64,000 nt of DNA from Rufibacter latericius (GTDB lineage: Bacteria; Bacteroidota; Bacteroidia; Cytophagales; Hymenobacteraceae). The notes beneath the pieces were generated by a model. The model was given only the letters and a program-made list of their open reading frames with translations, did no database searches and was not told the DNA's origin. Position 1 is the stretch's first letter. Each line of letters starts with the position of its first letter. Positions 59,577 through 64,000 of the stretch are shown one piece after another. The stretch is taken from the NCBI RefSeq assembly GCF_003721515.1, contig NZ_RJJD01000003.1:496001-560000 (forward strand), written 5' to 3'. The position numbers and the translations under genes are program-made.

Positions 59577-61943
59577 TTATCTTACCACGATGCGTTGGGT
59601 GGTGCTGCGCCCGTTTGCTGTCACAGAGAGCATGTAAATACCGGCTCGCAGATTCAACCCGGTCAGGTTCATGTCCACCTGCGAGTCTACGCTGCTCCAA
59701 TCCTGGCTGTGCAATACTTTGCCGCTCAAATCTGAAAGGCGGATGGTTGCCGCGCCTTGCACCTGCTCAGCGAACCTAATTCCTACCACTCCGCTTGTTA
59801 CCGGGTTAGGGAACACATTGATGGCTGCCTGACTTGCCGACCCGGCGTTGTGGCTTACCGCAATTACTTTTGAATACTCGAAGGCATTGTCGAAGTCAAC
59901 CTGCCTAAGGCGATAATACAAGGTACCGGAGGCAGCCGTGCGGTCTGTATAGGCATAGTCTATTAAGGCGGAGGAGTTGCCGTTTCCTTTCACTTCCCCT
60001 ACTTTCTTGAAGTCTTTGCCGTTGGCGCTGCGCTCAATCTCAAACCGGTCGTTGTTTATTTCAGAGGCAGTGGACCAGGCCAACTCTACGGCTCCGTTGC
60101 GGGATACTCCCTCAAACCTGGTCAAGGTTACCGGCAGCGGGTTACCGTTTCCGCAGTCATTGACATAGATTTCTTCTTCTAAGGCGGTACTACCGCAGTC
60201 ATTGGTCGCAATTACCCTAAAAGTGTAATTCTGTTCCAGCTGGGCTTCTTCCAGTACGGCTACCACGGTCACGAACCCAACTCCCTCGTCCAGGATGATG
60301 AATCCTTCGGGCACATCAAAGGAGTACGTTACACCGGCTCTCACCTGCGCTACCCTTATGGTAGCAGGTTCATCGGACAGGTTGCAGACGGAGTCTGGGG
60401 CCACCAGCGCCACGGTTGGTTTGGTGCAAGGACCAGTTGGGCAATCTTCCACTTCAACGGGCAGACAAACCGCCTCGGCCCCACAGTTATTTCCGTTGAC
60501 GGCCACTACGGTTACAAAGAGGGTAGAATCTGGTTTGGCGTTGTTCACAGTTACGTTCACATAGCCATATCCCTGAGAAACCACCTGAAATTCTTCTGGC
60601 AAAAAGAACTGATATTTCACTTTACCAGCTGGGTCTCTCTTTTCTACCGCAAACTTATAGATCTTTTCGCCGGAGGCACATACCTCACCAGGAGCCTCTA
60701 CCTCTAAGTCAGGCTTGGTGCAGGGACTGCAGTTTTCCTTAGGAGTTACCGTTACCGTTGCCTCGCCGGCTTCGCAGAGAGATTTGTTCTTTTTACCACT
60801 GCTGGCCACCATGACAGACACTTCACCGGAAGCTGTTCCCGCTTTCACAACCAAGGTGTTGGATTTCTGGCCGGAAACAATGGTCCAGCCAGAAGGCACA
60901 CTCCAGGCAAAATCATAGGTGCTGTTTTTGCTGTTTCCGTTGCCATTTGCCTTGCTAACCGAGGCTTTAAAGGCCAGCACATCTCCGGAACAGTACTGCG
61001 TATTGCCTTCTATGTTCACCGCTATGTCATTGCCCGGCTTCACAGGAAGGGTGGCTACTTTGGTACCGCATTTTGAATGGTTCACGGTTACTTTCATGGT
61101 ACCGTTTTTCATACCTACCCGCACCTTCACTTTGTTTGTACCCTGGCCACTTACAATTTCCCAGCCTGTGGGCGAATTACCAGCTTGCGCTCTTGGCACA
61201 TCCCAATCATAAGAAGTGTAGTTGTTTCCGATGCTGTACTCTACAACTTCACCAGGACATGGCTTGGCAGGACCTTCAATGGGTCTTGGCTGCGAATCAC
61301 TGCAATCTGAGTTGCCGTTGCCGCCATTTCCGTTTCCATTACCTCCGTTACCATTGCCGCCGTTTCCGTTTCCACCGTTACCATTATTGCCATTTCCGTT
61401 CCCGCCGTTGCCGTTTCCGTTACCTCCATTTCCGTTGCCATTGCCTCCGTTACCGTTGCCTCCACCATTGCTATTGCTGGTAGAAGAGCAGTTCTGCGGA
61501 TTTAAGGAGTAGGTTCCTACATTCTGGCCGGCCTTTGCCTGGATGCGTATTCTGCTCATCTTGGAGAAGGCAGAGCTTGGCAGTTCATAGGAGAAAACAT
61601 CTTCGGCCCCGTTCTTATAGGCCTTGATGGCCTTACCCTCGAACTTTACCGAGTAGAAAGGATTATTAGTTGTGTTCTCGATAGTGTAGGTATATTTCTG
61701 GCCCTTTGGGGCGGAAGCTCTCACCCCAGCAGGCAGCTCAAAGGCCACATTGCTTAAATCTTTGTCGCAGTTCACCCTCACCGAAAAGGTCAGGCGCGTG
61801 GTGGAAGCGTTCACCGCCGCGGCACTCACCAGCTTGAAGTCAAAGCATTCACCTGAACCGGAACACTGGGCCTGAACTTGAGAAATGAAACCGAAAAGTA
61901 TAAGCAATAAGGAAGCAGCCCATGAAAGTATAGATCTTTTCAT
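59577..61943 (-). CDS. T9SS type A sorting domain protein with Gly/Asn-repeat linker
   Basis: A 788-residue exported protein. A signal peptide (1-26) is followed by a Cys-containing beta domain (27-152), a 55-residue Gly/Asn low-complexity linker (about 157-211), several beta-sandwich (Ig/PKD-like) modules with recurring Cys and VVSGQ-type segments, a fibronectin-like domain (PVTLTRFEG ... YTDRTAASGTLYYRL) and a C-terminal type IX sorting domain (VFPNPV ... GKVLHSQ ... GIYMLSV ... QRIVVR). It is probably exported by T9SS to the cell surface. It is a tandem paralog of the next gene. Confidence 0.88.
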   Translation of the reverse strand: MKRSILSWAASLLLILFGFISQVQAQCSGSGECFDFKLVSAAAVNASTTRLTFSVRVNCDKDLSNVAFELPAGVRASAPKGQKYTYTIENTTNNPFYSVKFEGKAIKAYKNGAEDVFSYELPSSAFSKMSRIRIQAKAGQNVGTYSLNPQNCSSTSNSNGGGNGNGGNGNGNGGNGNGNGGNGNGNNGNGGNGNGGNGNGGNGNGNGGNGNSDCSDSQPRPIEGPAKPCPGEVVEYSIGNNYTSYDWDVPRAQAGNSPTGWEIVSGQGTNKVKVRVGMKNGTMKVTVNHSKCGTKVATLPVKPGNDIAVNIEGNTQYCSGDVLAFKASVSKANGNGNSKNSTYDFAWSVPSGWTIVSGQKSNTLVVKAGTASGEVSVMVASSGKKNKSLCEAGEATVTVTPKENCSPCTKPDLEVEAPGEVCASGEKIYKFAVEKRDPAGKVKYQFFLPEEFQVVSQGYGYVNVTVNNAKPDSTLFVTVVAVNGNNCGAEAVCLPVEVEDCPTGPCTKPTVALVAPDSVCNLSDEPATIRVAQVRAGVTYSFDVPEGFIILDEGVGFVTVVAVLEEAQLEQNYTFRVIATNDCGSTALEEEIYVNDCGNGNPLPVTLTRFEGVSRNGAVELAWSTASEINNDRFEIERSANGKDFKKVGEVKGNGNSSALIDYAYTDRTAASGTLYYRLRQVDFDNAFEYSKVIAVSHNAGSASQAAINVFPNPVTSGVVGIRFAEQVQGAATIRLSDLSGKVLHSQDWSSVDSQVDMNLTGLNLRAGIYMLSVTANGRSTTQRIVVR
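61311..61475 (-). repeat. In-frame tandem repeat encoding the Gly/Asn linker
   Basis: About 165 nt of short units reading GGN, GNG or NGG codons on the minus strand (on the + strand CCG/CCATTTCCGTTTCC-like units). Only Gly and Asn are encoded over about 55 residues. Its length is expected to vary between strains by slippage. Confidence 0.85.
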
Positions 61944-62586
61944 GATAGGATATTTTGGACTGTAAACAGGAATAGGTAAGAGACGCAGGTATTCAATTAC
62001 CCTGGCAGACAGGGAGGAAGGGAGTAAAAGAGCCAGAATCGGCTGTAAAGCTGTTTATAGCAAAATGCTTATGCAGACTTGTTGTGAAGAGGAAGTAAAA
62101 TTAGTGCCATAGACTCTTAAACTGTAATGTAAAACCTTAATTATCTTCAATTTTCTACTTACCTTCTATTTAACGATGCCTAATTTTTGCGGTTACACCA
62201 AATTGCACTTTCAATTAATAACACAAACAGAAACTAAACTAAATACAAACTTTTCACCTGTTTTCGGCTCATTTTAACCAAAACACTACTTTTTCACCAC
62301 TATTCTTTTTTCCAAATATATCACTCAACTAATACTGTCTGTATCCTTGCTCCTACATGAAATTACTTCTTCAGCTCTTAAATACATCCAATAAGAAGAT
62401 CAGTGTTTATACATCCTTATTCATCATATAAAAATCTCTACCAGTTCTAGACACTCCTTTGCTCCCACCTCACAATTCAATCTCTGCCTTACCTCCTACC
62501 TTAAGCATCCCTCTTGCCCACAAAACGAATTGAAATTTTCTGCTGGGCTTCAGGATTTGCCACTTACCCAAAAAGACATAAAAAAA
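61944..62586. other. AT-rich intergenic region between the tandem T9SS genes
   Basis: About 640 nt, AT-rich, with no supported gene. It must hold the promoter of the gene ending at 59577. A minus-strand TATATTTG (62314-62321) is one -7 match, but 370 nt from the start codon. No module copy is recognised here. Confidence 0.5.
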
Positions 62587-62615
62587 GCAGGCAGCAACCA
62601 AAGGTTACTGCCTGC
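62587..62615 (-). terminator. Terminator of the second T9SS protein gene
   Basis: Arms GCAGGCAGCAACC (62587-62599) and GGTTACTGCCTGC (62603-62615) pair at 12 of 13 positions with a 3-nt loop, with an A-run before it. It shares its sequence with the terminator at 59510, consistent with tandem duplication of the whole gene unit. Confidence 0.8.
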
Positions 62616-62639
62616 CTGCATCCTATCAAACTCTCTTAA

Positions 62640-64000
62640 TTAGCGAACCATGATTCGCTGGGTGGTGCTCTGACCGTTTACATTTACTGTGATCAGGTAA
62701 ACACCCGCTTTCAGGTTCAGGTTGGTCAGGTTCACCGGCACCTCAGAGGCAACGCTGTTTACATCCTGGGTGTGTAACACTCTGCCGCTCATGTCTACTA
62801 GACGAATGGAAGCTTTTCCGTTTACTGGCTCCTGGAAGCGCACGTTCACTTGTCTGTCAGTTACCGGGTTAGGGTACACGCTTATTCCGGCGTTGTTGTT
62901 TGCGGTAGCAGCGTGGCTTACGGCAATCACTTTTGAGTACTCAGTTGAGTTGTCAAAGTCAACTTGCTTCAGGCGGTAATACACGGTTCCTGCGGCAGCG
63001 GTGCGGTCTGTGTAGGTGTAGTCTACGGTGGCCGAAGAGTTACCTGATCCTTTTACCTGACCTACCATCACGAAGTCTTTTCCGTTAGCGCTGCGCTCAA
63101 CCTCGAAGCGGTCGTTGTTGATCTCAGAGACAGTGGTCCAAGCCAGGGTTACTGCTCCGCCACGTGATGCACCTTCAAACTTGGTAAGCGATACTGGTAG
63201 TGGGTTACCCAAGCCGCAGTCTGCTACAATGATAACTTCCTGGGCTGTTGCTGTACCACATTCGTTTGTGGCGGTTACGGTAATGGTTTGTGGCTGACCT
63301 AATTGCTCTTCCTCAAACACCGCTACTACTGTCACGTAATCAGCACCTTCTTCCAGGACAATGAATCCTTCTGGTACGTTGAAGGAGTACGTCACGCCTT
63401 CCTGTGGTTGCGCTACTCTGATGGTGGTAGGCTCATCGGCTAGGTTACAGATGGTGTCTGGGGCAACCAGGGCAACTGTTGGTTTCTCGCAAGGAGGAGT
63501 AGTTCCGCAGTCTTTCACATTAACTGACAGGCAAACCGCCTCGGCACCGCAGTTAGAAGCATTGATGGCGACTACTGTTACATATAGTGTGGTGTCATAC
63601 TTCGCTGAATTCACATCTACCTTCACATAGCCGTTTCCGCTTTCTACTACTGTGAATTCTTCTGGCAGGTAGAAGTGGTATTTTACGCCTGTTTTTACAT
63701 TTTTCACTCTGAAAGTGTACAGGTCATTAGTACTGTGGCACACTTCAGAAGGACCGTCTACTGCTAACTCTGGTTTAGGGCACTGGCCGCAAACTGGGTT
63801 TACAGTTACTGGCTGGGTATCGGTTCCGGTTCCGCAGAATTTAGGGTCTTTCTTTTTCTTGGCAGTAACATTCACTCCTACGTTACCGGCGGCAGTTCCT
63901 GCTTTCACAATCAATTGGCTTGTTCCCTGGCCAGATACTACTTCCCATCCGGTTGGTACGGCCCACTGGTAGGCATATTCAATATCGCTGCTGTTGTTGT
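62640..64000 (-). CDS. T9SS type A sorting domain protein, C-terminal part (runs off the window)
   Basis: The frame is open to the right edge, so the N-terminus is missing; about 453 residues are visible. They contain beta-sandwich modules (AYQWAVPTGWEVVSGQG, VKAGTAAGN, LVAPDTICN), a fibronectin-like domain (PVSLTKFEG ... YTDRTAAAGTVYYRL) and a type IX sorting domain (SVYPNPV ... GRVLHTQ ... GVYLITV ... QRIMVR). The C-terminal half is closely similar to the preceding protein, so the two are tandem paralogs. Secretion to the cell surface by T9SS is inferred from the sorting domain. Confidence 0.88.
   Translation of the reverse strand, partial: NNSSDIEYAYQWAVPTGWEVVSGQGTSQLIVKAGTAAGNVGVNVTAKKKKDPKFCGTGTDTQPVTVNPVCGQCPKPELAVDGPSEVCHSTNDLYTFRVKNVKTGVKYHFYLPEEFTVVESGNGYVKVDVNSAKYDTTLYVTVVAINASNCGAEAVCLSVNVKDCGTTPPCEKPTVALVAPDTICNLADEPTTIRVAQPQEGVTYSFNVPEGFIVLEEGADYVTVVAVFEEEQLGQPQTITVTATNECGTATAQEVIIVADCGLGNPLPVSLTKFEGASRGGAVTLAWTTVSEINNDRFEVERSANGKDFVMVGQVKGSGNSSATVDYTYTDRTAAAGTVYYRLKQVDFDNSTEYSKVIAVSHAATANNNAGISVYPNPVTDRQVNVRFQEPVNGKASIRLVDMSGRVLHTQDVNSVASEVPVNLTNLNLKAGVYLITVNVNGQSTTQRIMVR

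Noticed and set aside
61222-61512. Proline/leucine/phenylalanine-rich open frames on the + strand over the Gly/Asn repeat
   Set aside because: They are the complement of the Gly/Asn repeat; low complexity and no independent support.

Overview
The window looks like a chromosomal segment of a pigmented Bacteroidota of the order Cytophagales, most likely a Hymenobacteraceae member (Rufibacter/Nibribacter/Pontibacter-like). The evidence is TonB receptors with carboxypeptidase-like N-terminal domains, a TonB/DUF4249 pair, proteins ending in type IX secretion (T9SS) sorting domains, M1 and M61 peptidases, MacB/FtsX-like 800-residue permeases, -7 boxes of the Bacteroidota form TAnnTTTG, and a keto/hydroxy carotenoid cluster. 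The genus is an inference from gene content. I see no rRNA, tRNA, CRISPR array, prophage or intact insertion sequence.

Layout. 1-1000: the start of the mraZ-rsmH division cluster reads leftwards; its promoter region carries a likely MraZ operator and, just upstream, a cluster of DnaA boxes next to AT-rich DNA, which is a candidate oriC. 1000-4300: a metal-handling set (Cys-rich secreted protein, TonB receptor, secreted HMA protein). 4463-6337: M1 peptidase. 6600-15100: carotenoid and isoprenoid genes (crtW, ispH, crtB, crtI, an ECF sigma factor, a B12-binding-type MerR regulator, crtZ) and a crotonase. 15200-17100: a lipoprotein hydrolase, thioredoxin and a possible small structured RNA. 17155-29192: a sigma54-type two-component system divergent from an ABC ATPase and three paralogous MacB/FtsX-like permeases, with a DoxX protein between them. 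29496-37796: M61 peptidase, TonB/DUF4249 pair, purine nucleoside phosphorylase, SppA. 38164-44850: an unknown exported protein, a fused GH1 glycosidase/RmlD-like reductase, and two histidine kinases plus a response regulator. 44949-59428: RarA, a sulfur module (metallo-beta-lactamase/rhodanese protein and TauE exporter), small enzymes, a ygiB-ygiC pair, glutamate racemase, SPW protein, ABC-F ATPase, a CoA-transferase. 59577-64000: two tandem paralogous T9SS-exported adhesin-like proteins; the second runs off the right edge.

The most unusual signal is not a gene. More than twenty intergenic regions carry one ~33-nt quasi-palindromic module of the form TTTnGG-n5-TTTT-n3-AAAA-n5-CCnAAA. It has T-tracts in the left half and A-tracts in the right half, spaced near one helical turn. 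Its outer arms differ from locus to locus but often remain complementary. It occurs both before start codons and after stop codons, and often beside an ordinary terminator. It is dense enough (about one per 3 kb) to suggest a genome-wide element. A second curiosity is the composite inverted-repeat island between the ABC ATPase and its first permease.
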